Source: Klebsiella spallanzanii (GTDB lineage: Bacteria; Pseudomonadota; Gammaproteobacteria; Enterobacterales; Enterobacteriaceae). From it: a DNA stretch of 64,000 nt. This document shows, piece after piece, positions 39,289 to 49,561 of the stretch; position 1 is the stretch's first letter; every line of letters starts with the position of its first letter. The DNA lies in assembly GCF_902158555.1 (NCBI RefSeq), contig NZ_CABGGS010000044.1, positions 124,001 to 188,000 on the forward strand, in the 5' to 3' direction. Below the pieces are notes generated by a model. That model was not told the origin of the DNA, ran no database searches, and was given only the letters and a program-made list of their open reading frames with translations. The position numbers and the translations under genes were made by a program.

Positions 39289-39745
39289 CCGTCACTTTCT
39301 CCATCCATTCAACGTTTTTACCCGCCACCGTACCGGTGACGGTCAGATGCGTCATCGCGCTACCAGGGGCCGCGCCGTGCCAGTGCTTAACTCCTGGCGG
39401 GCACACCACGACATCGCCAGTACGGATAGTTTGCACCGGCTGTCCTTCCGCCTGAGTCAGACCGACGCCGGAGGTGACGATCAGCCGCTGACCGGCAGGA
39501 TGGGTGTGCCAGTCTGAGCGCGCGCCGGGCTCAAAGGTAACGTATGCGCCGGATGCGCTGATGTCGCTATCGGCGCTGAATAGCGGATCGACCCGTACTC
39601 GCCCGGTAAAGTTTTCCGCTGGACCCGCCATCGCGGCCTGGCTTCCGGCAGGCGTAATCTGCACCGAGGCATTTTGTCCCTCGGCCAATGAAGAGAAGGC
39701 AATAAACGGTAGTAGCAGTGCGAGATAACCTGATTTTCCACTCAT
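39266..39745 (-). CDS. Exported cupin-domain protein
   Basis: 159 residues with a signal peptide ([17 protein letters not shown]). One cupin: [20 protein letters not shown] (metal-binding His-x-His plus Gln/Glu site) and [20 protein letters not shown] (second motif His). AAGGACG precedes the ATG. It lies 66 bp after the histidine kinase in the same orientation. Known CMD-cupin pairs share metabolism of small cyclic or carbonyl compounds; here both are periplasmic. Confidence 0.9.
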   Translation of the reverse strand: MSGKSGYLALLLPFIAFSSLAEGQNASVQITPAGSQAAMAGPAENFTGRVRVDPLFSADSDISASGAYVTFEPGARSDWHTHPAGQRLIVTSGVGLTQAEGQPVQTIRTGDVVVCPPGVKHWHGAAPGSAMTHLTVTGTVAGKNVEWMEKVTDEQYHAH

Positions 39746-39811
39746 ACAAGGCGTCCTTTTTCATCAATGAAGGGGATTGCGTGCCCTGATTCTAGCGAGC
39801 GGTCAATGTCG

Positions 39812-41221
39812 TCAGGCTGACGGTTTGCTGACAATGCTGTCAGCTGGCGGCGATAAAGCGAAAGTAAGGCCAAAAGTATTGCAGCCGCCTTCGCTGCGCG
39901 CGAAAACCTCCCCCCTGTGCATGATGGCCACGGCATGGACGATAGAGAGCCCCAGACCATGATGGGTATCGCTTTTGGCGCGAGAAGAGTCAACGCGATA
40001 AAAACGTTCAAACAGGCGATGTAAATGAGCGGAGGCAATCGGCTCCCCCGAATTCGAAACGGCGACCTCGGCCTGGTTTTGACGTTCGCTCAGGCGAACG
40101 ACAATGGAGCTATGAGGCGGAGCATGCCTTGCGCTGTTTTCCAGTAGATTTGCCAGTGAGCGGTGGAACAGGCGTCGGTCAATATGGGCGACGACATCGC
40201 CCTCGATTTCCAACAGGAGCTGCTTTTCTGCGAATGACGGTTCAACGTATTCCGCTGTTTTCAGCGTTTCTTCACGCAGCGAGACGCAGGTTAACTGTGC
40301 GGCATGGACACCTGCGTGAGCATGTGACAGGAATAGCATATCGTTGACGATCGACGTCATTCGCTCGAGCTCTTCGAGGTTTGAACCCAATAGCTCTTCA
40401 AGTTCATCATGCGAACGTCGGCGCGACAGCCCAAGCTGCGTTTGGCCTATCAGATTGGTCAGCGGGGTGCGTAGCTCATGGGCGACATCGGCGTTAAAGC
40501 TCTCCAGCTGCCGCCAGGCGATCTCCTGACGTTCCAGCACGCCGTTAAATGATAAAGCCAACTGCTGCAACTCTTCCGGTAACGCGGCAGTATCGAGTCG
40601 CTGACCGTGGTCGCCCGGCGCCAGATGCCGCGCTTGATGGCTTAGCTTGTGAACCGGACGAAGGCCAATTCTGGCGACCAGATATCCCAGCAATGCGACA
40701 ATGACTACGCCCAGTGCGGTAATGATCAGTAGCGTACGGGTGAAGGCTTCCAGCGTGCCCATATACGGTGTGGAATCGATAGCGACGATGTAGCGCAGAG
40801 CGGGTCGTTCGCCGTTGGCTGGGATAGTTTTGACCAGTAGATAAAGCGAACATGTACCTTGTGAAGCGCCTGGCATTTTATTGAAACCTTCCGTCAGCGA
40901 AGACCACTGAACGCCAAAGGGGGGCGCTCCGCCGACGTTAAAATGAGGGTTATCGCTGACTATCCAGTAGCGAACCCGTTCACCTTCCGAGTTGGCCAGA
41001 ACGGCAAATTTACTGGCAAGCGTAGACCAGCCGTCGATTGATGTGCGTGACACTATCCACGGGCTCATCAATGATTCGCGAAAAAGCAGTTCGTTGTGCA
41101 TCTGCTTTTGCAGTGAATCATGTAGCGAGCTTCGCAGTAGAATGCCGATGGCTGAAACGATCAGCAGCGCGGATAACGCGAACATCAACGCCAGATGGAC
41201 AGATATTGCGCGTTTAAACAT
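39812..41221 (-). CDS. CusS-like sensor histidine kinase
   Basis: 469 residues from the ATG at 41221 (an upstream-extended frame reads through the regulator gene). Two membrane helices bracket a periplasmic sensor domain of about 125 residues (helix 1 at about 12-32, helix 2 at about 156-175), then HAMP ([19 protein letters not shown]), the H-box [12 protein letters not shown] and HATPase boxes ([17 protein letters not shown]). It resembles heavy-metal sensors of the CusS/HprS type. Its start overlaps the regulator stop by 8 bp. The signal is not readable. Confidence 0.93.
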   Translation of the reverse strand: MFKRAISVHLALMFALSALLIVSAIGILLRSSLHDSLQKQMHNELLFRESLMSPWIVSRTSIDGWSTLASKFAVLANSEGERVRYWIVSDNPHFNVGGAPPFGVQWSSLTEGFNKMPGASQGTCSLYLLVKTIPANGERPALRYIVAIDSTPYMGTLEAFTRTLLIITALGVVIVALLGYLVARIGLRPVHKLSHQARHLAPGDHGQRLDTAALPEELQQLALSFNGVLERQEIAWRQLESFNADVAHELRTPLTNLIGQTQLGLSRRRSHDELEELLGSNLEELERMTSIVNDMLFLSHAHAGVHAAQLTCVSLREETLKTAEYVEPSFAEKQLLLEIEGDVVAHIDRRLFHRSLANLLENSARHAPPHSSIVVRLSERQNQAEVAVSNSGEPIASAHLHRLFERFYRVDSSRAKSDTHHGLGLSIVHAVAIMHRGEVFARSEGGCNTFGLTFALSPPADSIVSKPSA

Positions 41222-41915
41222 GTTCTTCCTTTGCTTCTTCTGACCGGGCTTCGAGAACATAGCCCATGCCGCGCACGGTGTGCAGCAGCTTTATTCCGAA
41301 TGGCGCATCGACTTTGGCGCGCAGGCGTTTGACGGCGACTTGCACGACGTTGGCATCGCTGTCGAAATTCATATCCCATACCTGTTCAGCGATCATCATC
41401 TTGGACAAGATCTCTCCCTGATGACGCGCCAGCAGGCTGAGCAAGGAGAACTCTTTGGCAGTGAGTTCCAGCCGTGAACCGTTGCGAAACACCCGGCGGG
41501 CGAGCAGATCCAGATGCAGATCGTGTATTTGTAACTGGGTAATATCTGCACCATCGACTGAGCGGCGGCGCACCAGCGCCTGAATACGCGCCACCAGCTC
41601 AATCAGGGAGAAAGGTTTGGGGAGATAATCATCGGCCCCGAGGCGCAGGCCTTTGACTCGTTCATCAACGGAGCCGCGAGCGGACAGCATGAGCACCGGG
41701 GTTTGTTTACTTGCGCGGAGATTTTCCAGCACCCGATAGCCGTCCATGCCCGGCAGCATGACATCAAGGATTATCGCGTCGTAGTCGAATTCCAGTGCGT
41801 AGTGCAGGCCTTCCGCGCCATCGGCGGAAACGTCGACCGTAAAGCCTGATTCGCCCAGCGCACGCGTCAGGTAGCTTGAGGTTTTTTCTTCGTCTTCCAC
41901 TAATAGCAGGCGCAT
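41214..41915 (-). CDS. CusR-like response regulator (OmpR family)
   Basis: 233 residues from the ATG at 41915 with AAGGACGG upstream. Receiver domain ([10 protein letters not shown] acidic pocket, phospho-Asp in [11 protein letters not shown], Lys in DDYLPKPF) and winged-helix DNA-binding domain ([22 protein letters not shown]... [14 protein letters not shown]). It pairs with the overlapping kinase and is 13 bp downstream of the exported AKR. By analogy it probably controls its own operon and perhaps the divergent hydrolase gene (43327). Confidence 0.93.
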   Translation of the reverse strand: MRLLLVEDEEKTSSYLTRALGESGFTVDVSADGAEGLHYALEFDYDAIILDVMLPGMDGYRVLENLRASKQTPVLMLSARGSVDERVKGLRLGADDYLPKPFSLIELVARIQALVRRRSVDGADITQLQIHDLHLDLLARRVFRNGSRLELTAKEFSLLSLLARHQGEILSKMMIAEQVWDMNFDSDANVVQVAVKRLRAKVDAPFGIKLLHTVRGMGYVLEARSEEAKEEHV

Positions 41916-41928
41916 AGCAATACCGTCC

Positions 41929-43194
<1,266 letters not shown>

Positions 43195-43326
43195 TCAGAA
43201 AGCGCAGTAGATCGTGACGTTTCTGACAAAATTGTTATTCGCCGGTCATGATGCTGACAGTCCTCTCTCCCTAATCTGAGTTCATATTTTTTCTATCGCT
43301 CACAGGCCGTTATTTATTGGGGAGAA

Positions 43327-44379
43327 ATGATGAAACTCACGTTGTTAAATACATTTATGCTGACGGCAACGATCGGTATTTCTTCAGCATATGCCGCTGA
43401 TTACAAACAAAATTCTTTCACTCTGGTCTATGAAGGCGCGATCACCGCAAATGTTAAAGGTAAGGTCAATATTTACCCGGTGAAATATGATCTGCATGGC
43501 ATTCAGATTGCCGCCAATGTTTATACGCCTGCTGATTATGAACCGACTAAAAAATACCCTGCGATAGTGATTGCTCATCCAAACGGCGGTGTGAAAGAGC
43601 AGGTTGCCGGGTTATATGCCCAGCGCCTGGCCGAGCACGGCTATATTACAATCACCGCCGATGCGGCCTATCAGGGTGCCAGCGGTGGTCTGCCTCGCAG
43701 CGTGGATAAACCCGCCAACCGCATTGAAGATATTCACGGTATGGCTGACTACCTCAGCCAGTATCCCGGCGTTGATACCGCGCGTATTGGCCTGCTGGGG
43801 ATCTGCGGCGGAGGCGGCTATTCGCTAAAAGCGGCGCAGACCGATAAACGTTTTAAAGCCCTGGCGACGCTCAGTATGTTTGACTCCGGGCTGGTGCGGC
43901 GTAACGGCTACCAGGATTCGCAGATCTCAACGATTCAGGAGCGCCTGAAGCTGGCTACCGATGCGCGGGCTAAAGAAGCCACTACCGGTGAAATCAGCTA
44001 TTCCGGCGATGCCAGGTTAACCGACGAACAGATTGCCAAACTGCCGTTCGATCTTTATCGCCAGGGCTATGAGTATTACTGGAAAACTCACGCTCATCCG
44101 AACTCAACGTTTCGCTATACCACCAGCAGCCTGATCGATTTGATGAACTTTGATGCCCAAAGCAATATGGACCTTATCAACCAGCCGCTGCTGATGATGG
44201 CCGGTACCAAAGCTGATTCGCGCTATATGACCGAAAGCGCGTTCAAAAAGGCCACCGGTACCTCGAATAAAGAGCTGTTCCTTATCGACGGCGCGACGCA
44301 TATTGAAACCTACTGGGTTCCGCGTTATGTCGACCAGGCGATGAGCAAGCTCGATAGCTTCTTCGATAGTCATATTTAA
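43327..44379 (+). CDS. Exported alpha/beta hydrolase (dienelactone-hydrolase-like)
   Basis: 350 residues with a signal peptide (MLTATIGISSAYA). The hydrolase fold has AHPNGGVKEQ and the nucleophile elbow GICGGGG, in which the nucleophile is Cys as in dienelactone hydrolases; DGATHIETYW carries the likely His. Related to YcjY-type proteins. Divergent, 219 bp from the start of the Tat-AKR operon, so shared control by the two-component system is likely. Substrate unknown. Confidence 0.88.
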   Translation: MMKLTLLNTFMLTATIGISSAYAADYKQNSFTLVYEGAITANVKGKVNIYPVKYDLHGIQIAANVYTPADYEPTKKYPAIVIAHPNGGVKEQVAGLYAQRLAEHGYITITADAAYQGASGGLPRSVDKPANRIEDIHGMADYLSQYPGVDTARIGLLGICGGGGYSLKAAQTDKRFKALATLSMFDSGLVRRNGYQDSQISTIQERLKLATDARAKEATTGEISYSGDARLTDEQIAKLPFDLYRQGYEYYWKTHAHPNSTFRYTTSSLIDLMNFDAQSNMDLINQPLLMMAGTKADSRYMTESAFKKATGTSNKELFLIDGATHIETYWVPRYVDQAMSKLDSFFDSHI

Positions 44380-44613
44380 GCTGTAAAGCCAGCTGCTCAG
44401 GCGGTTGGCTTCTTGTCTCTGTCGTCAGAGTATCGGAGTTGGCGGGGAAAATAATTACGCAGGGTAAATAGGCACTATGAGTATTATTCATAAAACCGAT
44501 TCTTAAGTTAGAGCAAGAGCGTGAACGTATAAGAATGACCAGACCCTCGGGTTCAATCGGAGAGGAGGATTGCTGACGTGACGGGTGAAAGGGAATATGT
44601 TTACCAGAATGCA

Positions 44614-44639
44614 AAAAGCCTGCTCGAAAGCAGGCTTTT
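44614..44639. terminator. Terminator orphaned from a tRNA-Asn gene
   Basis: 11-bp perfect stem (AAAAGCCTGCT with CGAA loop) and T-runs on both sides. It closely resembles the terminator of the tRNA-Asn at 5561-5588, and lies next to a 22-bp remnant of the tRNA 3' end. So it is the original terminator of the tRNA now at 50990-51065, displaced 6.3 kb by insertion. It now serves the hydrolase gene on the + strand. Confidence 0.82.
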
Positions 44640-44641
44640 CT

Positions 44642-44663
44642 AAATTTGCCTCCTCTGACTGGA
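44642..44663. repeat. attL-like direct repeat (3' end of tRNA-Asn)
   Basis: 22 bp, 21 identical to 50985-51006, which spans the 3' end of the intact tRNA-Asn gene (TCCTCTGACTGGA core). One mismatch (G/C at the fourth base after AAATTT). Typical crossover repeat left by tRNA-specific integration. Length of the element between the repeats is about 6.3 kb. Confidence 0.85.
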
Positions 44664-44905
44664 TGCGAAATTCATTGTATCTTATTGAATATAAATGAAT
44701 TTAATTTTCAAAGTTAAAATGGAGCCATCAATAAGGCCCCAATTATTATTGCTGTCTTAAAATGTGATCTCTGTCATATTTCAGGATGTTATTTTAGATG
44801 TAATAGAATATATCAGTTGGTTATGTGCCAGAAGCAAATACTACGAATCTTACAGAGTACTCACTATCAAAAAGCCGGTAAGCTAGTCAGGTATCGTGAA
44901 TGAAG

Positions 44906-45346
44906 TTAGTTTCTCTTTTTACTTTTTCTTATATGTCCAGAGTATTGATCATACCACTTTGACACCCTAAATATTGCAAATACCGCAGCTAAAGCAGAAA
45001 AAATAGCATATACAAAGATAAAATACCCAAGCCCACTGACCACTTTAAGACAAATGATATAGATTAATTCATATTGTTTAAGGAAAAAGAACTTCCCAAG
45101 TAAAACAACACAATAAGATTTAGCTATTAAGCCAATTAATATAGATAATATTTGAAGGAAAATGAAGTGTACAAATGCTGCATTGACTTCCATATAAGGC
45201 GATGTTTTATTCTCTTCAGAACCAGAAATTAATTCTCTAAAATTATCATCACCTATTGCAATCCACATTGCAAACCCACCTAGAGAAAATCCTAAAAGGT
45301 TTGGCATTAGGGATAAAATATCATTCTTTATCCTACATGTGACCAT
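44906..45346 (-). CDS. Small membrane protein, probably N-terminally truncated, island cargo
   Basis: 146 residues from the ATG at 45346. Three to four hydrophobic segments (MPNLLGFSLGGFAMWIAIG; AFVHFIFLQILSILIGLIAKSYCVVLLG; VSGLGYFIFVYAIFSALAAVFAIF) and a basic tail (HIRKSKKRN). The NDILSLMPNLLGFSLGGFA start looks like the second half of a larger N-terminus. The first codons are made by the right arm of a perfect 20-bp inverted repeat (45320-45363), so the original start may have been replaced. Lies next to the DUF4747-like gene on the same strand, 115 bp downstream of it. Family not named. Confidence 0.65.
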   Translation of the reverse strand: MVTCRIKNDILSLMPNLLGFSLGGFAMWIAIGDDNFRELISGSEENKTSPYMEVNAAFVHFIFLQILSILIGLIAKSYCVVLLGKFFFLKQYELIYIICLKVVSGLGYFIFVYAIFSALAAVFAIFRVSKWYDQYSGHIRKSKKRN

Positions 45347-45363
45347 GTAGGATAAAGAATGAT
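45320..45363. repeat. Perfect 20-bp inverted repeat with 4-bp loop
   Basis: Left arm 45320-45339, loop TGAC 45340-45343, right arm 45344-45363, all 20 pairs exact. One arm is the natural continuation of the membrane-protein reading frame (codons for CRIKND..., ILS following); the other is its mirror copy, immediately upstream. Not a terminator (no T-run after it in the gene's direction; it sits at the gene start). Looks like a fold-back duplication. Confidence 0.85.
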
Positions 45364-45461
45364 AGTCATAACAACAGACATTCGGAAATAGCAGCTTTTA
45401 CAGAGGGCTCGCCACCCTCCGTACATACGCCAGTAATCCTTCAATATACTGTTTTTTAACA

Positions 45462-46355
45462 TTATTCCCTCAATTTATTTATAAACTCTTTTGTAAGAGC
45501 GTAAGCTTCCTGTAGCAAGAGTGCAATAGGTAGTGTTACAACTGGATCATAACTCGCACTACGTTGTAACGGTTTATCAGTAGTAGACAATCTTTCTACG
45601 TGGCCGCTCTCATTTTTTCGTTTAATTTCAACCTGACCATTTCGTGCTGCAATCAGAGCATCACGCTTTAGTTTTTTATCAGGTTTAATTTGCTCACCTC
45701 TTTCAGCTTTATATGTTTTATCTTCTTCGATAACACCGATAGCTTTAAATCGCTCTTGAACTTCATGTTCAGCACTAACCAAATCATCTGGATTAGGCCT
45801 GCGAGTTACCATAGATAACAGTGTAATACCTTTAAGCGATAACATTCGCTCTACAGCATCAGGCTCTGTTAAACTCGTAACATTTACAACTCCATATTTT
45901 TCTTTAATCTTTTCATTAGAAAAAAGAGTTTTTAAAAACTTCTCCATTTGCCGAGGGGTAATACTCTTTTGCTCATGCTGATTTTCGTAAACCATCAAGT
46001 GAACATTGGGTAAAAATATAAATGAAAAACGAGAAACATTAGGCTTCATATCATCAGGAATGACAATTTGCTCTTTTTCTTCATCTGTAGCCAACTCTTT
46101 TCGACTAATACTATACCATTCACCGTTCTTATTGATATCCGTATACTTTACAACCTCTCCTTCATAAGGCTCCGTTATAAGTTGTTCTCTATGTATTGGG
46201 TTGAAATGCTGCAATACCGCAAACTGATCGCCGTGGACGTTCACGTTTAAGAAAAGCCTTCTTGCGTCTCTAAACAATTCAACATATTTTTGAGGGCTAT
46301 GGGGATGGATTGTGATATTAATAGCGCCATATGAAAGTTTTTTTGCTCTAGCCAT
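45462..46355 (-). CDS. DUF4747-like protein, island cargo
   Basis: 297 residues from the ATG at 46355 (AAGGGA nine bases upstream; the longer frame has no support). Soluble. Key blocks: SYGAINITIHPHSPQKYVELFRDARRL, LITEPYEGEVVKYTDINKNGEWYS, and NVSRFSFIFLPNVHLMVYENQHEQKSITP. I recognise it as the DUF4747 type with moderate confidence; function unestablished. The C-terminal third is charged and ends in an amphipathic tail. It is AT-rich against the backbone, and paired with a membrane protein inside a mobile island: the pattern of a defence or toxin-type module. That role is inference. Confidence 0.72.
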   Translation of the reverse strand: MARAKKLSYGAINITIHPHSPQKYVELFRDARRLFLNVNVHGDQFAVLQHFNPIHREQLITEPYEGEVVKYTDINKNGEWYSISRKELATDEEKEQIVIPDDMKPNVSRFSFIFLPNVHLMVYENQHEQKSITPRQMEKFLKTLFSNEKIKEKYGVVNVTSLTEPDAVERMLSLKGITLLSMVTRRPNPDDLVSAEHEVQERFKAIGVIEEDKTYKAERGEQIKPDKKLKRDALIAARNGQVEIKRKNESGHVERLSTTDKPLQRSASYDPVVTLPIALLLQEAYALTKEFINKLRE

Positions 46356-46608
46356 CTTAACATTCCCTTCACTAAGAAAAATAAAAATCAGAATTACTAT
46401 TCTGGAGTCCCAATATCTATAAATACCACTATAAGATAATCCACACCGAATAAAATACTCATTATGGATTGCTTTTTCTCCCACATACCCGTTGCACAAA
46501 CACAGCGCAAACTGTTTTAAGTATTGACCGATGCTCTAATATCGGTGCTTGCTAGTGAAGCATGTTATGTGTCTATAAAAGCACATTTGTTGGACATGTT
46601 AATAATCC

Positions 46609-47532
46609 TTAACATTCTGATTGTAAGGATATTATCGCTTTGTCGGACACAAAAGCAACAATGATTTGCCCATACACCTGCGCCACATACCGCCCACGCC
46701 CGTCGCCATGCCCCAGATCCATTGCCACCATTGCCAGCGCCTCTTTCCTGCTGAACCCCTGCGCCAGATAGTGATGGATGGCATCCTGCGCCCACGCGTA
46801 ACGCAGAGAATGCGGGGAGTACGCACCAGTCAGACCAATACGCACCGCCTGATTGTGCCAGTAGTCCATCGCGCTTTTCAGATCCGGTTTGTCGATCAAC
46901 CGGTCATTACGGCTTTCTGCAACAGCTAACGCGTTATCCAGCGCTTTTCTGACAGCTATAGTATCCAGAATCACCGTTTCGCGGGGCCGTCCGCCTTTGG
47001 TACCGAAAACTACGGTTAAGCGTGTATCGCCACGCTCAACGGCCTGTTTCCACGTTTTCAGTGATTGTGTGCTTTGCACTGCCTCCTGAGAGCGCAATCC
47101 CATCAGCCGCGCCAGTTCCAGCGCTGCCGCCAGCCCCGGATCTTTTATGCGGGCCACTTCCAGCACATGACGACAATGCTCTGGCGTAATTGCCCGCCGC
47201 GTACCACTGCGCGATGCACCCGCCAGCCCCAGTGATCTATTAGTCAATCGCTCATGTTCTGCCACCTGCTTACGCCCGGCCTGTTGCAGCACAGCACGTA
47301 GCGAGGCCATTTCATTTTGCAGCGTGCGTTTACCGATCCCCTGCGTCAGCCTTTCATGAATGTAGCTTTCTATATGGCGAACCTTAATCTGCGCCACCCG
47401 CTGGATCTGGACATTCAACACCCGTAAATGGTGGTCGAAACGCTGTACGATATGGATGCGATCGTTCACCGTTTTATGGCTGCCGCCACAGTGTTTCGCC
47501 AGCGCCTTCATTTCACCGCCTAACTTCCCCAT
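46609..47532 (-). CDS. Tyrosine recombinase / integrase-domain protein
   Basis: 307 residues. An N-terminal SAM-like DNA-binding domain (about 1-120) and a C-terminal catalytic domain with R in GLRSQEAV, K in FGTKGGRPRET, H-x-x-R in PHSLRYA, and H/Y in LGHGDGRGRYVAQVY. All five catalytic positions of the family appear present. It is a second recombinase in a 6-kb element, distinct from the P4-type integrase. Could excise cargo or be a relic of another element. An upstream frame overlapping its start (to 47698) has no clear ribosome site. Confidence 0.85.
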   Translation of the reverse strand: MGKLGGEMKALAKHCGGSHKTVNDRIHIVQRFDHHLRVLNVQIQRVAQIKVRHIESYIHERLTQGIGKRTLQNEMASLRAVLQQAGRKQVAEHERLTNRSLGLAGASRSGTRRAITPEHCRHVLEVARIKDPGLAAALELARLMGLRSQEAVQSTQSLKTWKQAVERGDTRLTVVFGTKGGRPRETVILDTIAVRKALDNALAVAESRNDRLIDKPDLKSAMDYWHNQAVRIGLTGAYSPHSLRYAWAQDAIHHYLAQGFSRKEALAMVAMDLGHGDGRGRYVAQVYGQIIVAFVSDKAIISLQSEC

Positions 47533-48454
47533 ACATTGCCCCTTGATATTGAGAACACAAACAGTCTCCGGCGTATGCTTTTTGGCTGCGCCAGAACGAT
47601 ACCTTCACGCCGGAGTGGCAGTTTGTTGAGGTATAGGGAGTTTCAGCCAGTACGCGGTACGGGCTGCCTGCGTGAGCAGGAGTTCTCCGGGGCGTCATGC
47701 CCCCCCCCGGTATCGATCTTTTTCTCCTCTTTCTTGCTGACAGTGGCCCTAAAAAGGCGTGTCAGATTTGGGAATAAGCGCCGAAAGCCCAAAAACAGGG
47801 GCATGGCGCGGTGTGGTGGTTGTGCGTCACTTTGTCGCTTTGCACGACGAAAGTAACGCACTGGTCGGGTGCAGTGCGAGAAAGATCGCGGATTCTGGCG
47901 CAGGTTTACGGTCACGCGGCAGCAAAGCCTTGCGGCAATGCAGGCCGCAGCCCGTAAAGTAAAAGGCTCTGGCTTTGCAGCAGGTGCAGGGGTTAACGGA
48001 AAGTTTCCGCCATGGTGCAGTATTGGCCAGAGATCTGGCGCAGGTAAAAGGCGCTGAAATTCAGCAGGTGTAAGTGAGCCGTCAAATCGGGTGATTTCCG
48101 GTTGGGTGGAATTACAGCCGATGGACTGGCGCAGTTAAAGAATGTATCTGAACCTCCACCGCGATGTTCTGCGGCCCGGCGTTTGCAGAGGTCTGCACCG
48201 GTAAAGGGATCAACCATCACCTGACAAATCAGGCGCTTCTTTCAGGTCGTGAAGCTTTGGGCGCTGTCGACGACAGCATGGGGCAAGAGGGAGATTACAA
48301 CTGTTTTATACGAATGAAAAGGGGAAACCTTTTTTTCGGGAATTGAGTTGTTTGTAGATTTTTTCGCAATTTTATGAATGACAGGCTGCCGCGCTTCGCT
48401 TGTCTTCTCCCGATCTTCCGCCAGCGGAGCTGACAGAAGATCGGGAGAGCCGGT
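47533..48454. other. Gene-poor 0.9-kb region with degenerate repeats
   Basis: No ORF is convincing. One frame (47759-47962) gives MSDLGISAESPKTG... followed by ARKIADSGAGLRSRGSKALRQ, which recalls Ash/Icd-type reading frames of P4-like satellites, but start signals are weak. Repeats: the 12-mer TCTGGCGCAGGT at 47894-47905 and 48034-48045, a variant at 48125-48136, and a longer degenerate pair at 47959-47989 and 48044-48074. Could be an immunity-RNA or replication region of the element. Confidence 0.5.
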
Positions 48455-48682
48455 TTAGCTCTGGTGGTATTCCGGCTTACGATAGCGGGACGGCCAGATC
48501 TGTTCGGGTGCAACGCCTAACGCTTCGGCGATCAGCCTTTCACCTTTAGGCCAGTGGCGGTTAAGGGCATTGGTCAGCGTGGAAGAGGCCAGCCCGGCCT
48601 TACGCGATACCGCAGCCAGAGACGTTCCTTTCTTCCGTAACCCGGCGATGATGTCTGCCGGGTGCCAGTCGTCTTTATTCAT
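48455..48682 (-). CDS. Ner/Nlp-like DNA-binding protein
   Basis: 75 residues from the ATG at 48682 (AGGGAG upstream; the longer frame starts 21 bp earlier). Ner-family motif: WHPADIIAGLRKKGTSLAAVSRKAGL as HTH, then the NALNRHWPKGERLIAEALGVAPEQIWPSRY hallmark. Ner of phage Mu is an early-gene repressor. Divergent from the XRE genes and 144 bp away, so the operators at 48747-48793 likely control both. Confidence 0.9.
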   Translation of the reverse strand: MNKDDWHPADIIAGLRKKGTSLAAVSRKAGLASSTLTNALNRHWPKGERLIAEALGVAPEQIWPSRYRKPEYHQS

Positions 48683-48746
48683 CGGTTTCTCCCTGTCTGT
48701 CATCCTGAACGAAAGCGCCGATCTGCTTCCGGTCTCTACTTTATTG

Positions 48747-48793
48747 ATCTTTAGGAACTCTAAAGATAATGAATCTTAAGGAATGCTAAAGAT
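48747..48793. promoter_or_regulatory. Duplicated palindromic operator pair upstream of first XRE gene
   Basis: Two 21-bp sites, starts 48747 and 48773 (26 bp apart). The first has ATCTTTAG and CTAAAGAT arms around a 5-bp centre (perfect 8-bp inverted repeat). The second is similar with the same CTAAAGAT half. An equivalent pair lies before the second XRE gene. Probable binding sites for the encoded XRE repressor(s). Confidence 0.72.
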
Positions 48794-48826
48794 GGTGTCA
48801 ACGTAAGTATTAACAAGACACGTAAT

Positions 48827-49111
48827 ATGATCCCTGAACGACTGAAAGCCGCAAGGCTACGGGCCAACCTAACCCAGGAACAACTGGGCGTCCGCGCTGG
48901 TATAGCCGAAGACACTGCTTATTCACGACTTTCTCAGTATGAAAGCGGAACGCACAAACCCACGTTTAAAATGGTTTGCGCTTTTGCCCGCGTGCTCAAC
49001 GTTCCTGAATGCTATTTCTATGCGGTGGATGACAGCTTCGCTGAAGTGGTATTAAGGCTGTATGACGGTGAAGTTGTTCAGTGGAATATGAAAACGGGGG
49101 ATTGTTCTTAA
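48827..49111 (+). CDS. XRE-family regulator 1
   Basis: 94 residues. HTH_3 domain (RLKAARLRANLTQEQLGVRAGI...TAYSRLSQYESGTHKPTFKMVCAFARVLNVPECYFY). About 70 percent identical by eye to the next gene, especially RLSxYExGTHKPTF and NVPECYFY. Preceded by a pair of operators. Regulates island genes, probably its own promoter and that of the divergent Ner-like gene. Confidence 0.9.
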   Translation: MIPERLKAARLRANLTQEQLGVRAGIAEDTAYSRLSQYESGTHKPTFKMVCAFARVLNVPECYFYAVDDSFAEVVLRLYDGEVVQWNMKTGDCS

Positions 49112-49137
49112 TATAGAACGGATACAGGCGGTTGTTC

Positions 49138-49184
49138 GTCTTTATGAACTCTAAAGAAAAATATTCTTGAGGAATGCTAAAGAT
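49138..49184. promoter_or_regulatory. Second copy of the palindromic operator pair
   Basis: Two 21-bp sites starting at 49138 and 49164, again 26 bp apart as in the first copy. Both end in the GCTAAAGAT or TCTAAAGA half. Identical spacing shows that operators and gene were duplicated together. Confidence 0.7.
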
Positions 49185-49218
49185 TACCCTCATTAATTCA
49201 AACTGATGGTAATTTCCA

Positions 49219-49479
49219 ATGATCCCCAAACGCTTAAAAGAAGCCCGGCAGCGGGCGAAGCTCACGCAGGAAAAGTTGGGGGTACTGGCCGGAATAGAAG
49301 AGGCAACAGCATACTCTCGCCTCTCACACTATGAGAACGGCACCCATAAGCCTACTTTTGATCTTGTTTGCGAATTTGCCAGAGTGCTCAACGTACCGGA
49401 GTGCTATTTCTATACGGTCGATGATGATTTTGCCGAAGCGGTTCTGGATCTGTATGTCCGGTGGGAAAGTAAATCCTGA
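49219..49479 (+). CDS. XRE-family regulator 2 (tandem paralog)
   Basis: 86 residues, close paralog of the preceding gene (RLKEARQRAKLTQEKLGVLAGI, RLSHYENGTHKPTFDLVCEFARVLNVPECYFY). The C-terminal tail differs (VLDLYVRWESKS). Convergent with the integrase, 82 bp apart. The duplication includes the upstream operators. Divergence suggests the two have different binding or partner properties. Confidence 0.9.
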   Translation: MIPKRLKEARQRAKLTQEKLGVLAGIEEATAYSRLSHYENGTHKPTFDLVCEFARVLNVPECYFYTVDDDFAEAVLDLYVRWESKS

Positions 49480-49561
49480 TCAGAAAATAACTTTGCCCCT
49501 GAACAGGGGCAAAGGGCAGACTTCCCGCTAATTTGCGGAAAAATTAAGCGCTGTATTTTTA

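Larger units (their letters stand above)
44380..44905. other. Intergenic segment containing the left end of the tRNA-Asn element
   Basis: 526 bp. After the hydrolase stop it carries the terminator at 44614-44639, the attL-like 22-bp repeat at 44642-44663, and then AT-rich sequence of the element with no supported ORF. The change to AT-rich DNA begins right at the repeat. Confidence 0.75.

Noticed and set aside
39742..40038. 98-residue minus-strand frame between cupin and kinase
   Set aside because: Mostly a shadow of the histidine kinase C-terminus in another frame.
47513..47698. Possible 61-residue minus-strand peptide ahead of the second recombinase
   Set aside because: Overlaps the recombinase start, has no clear ribosome site and no recognisable family; may be a leader but unsupported.
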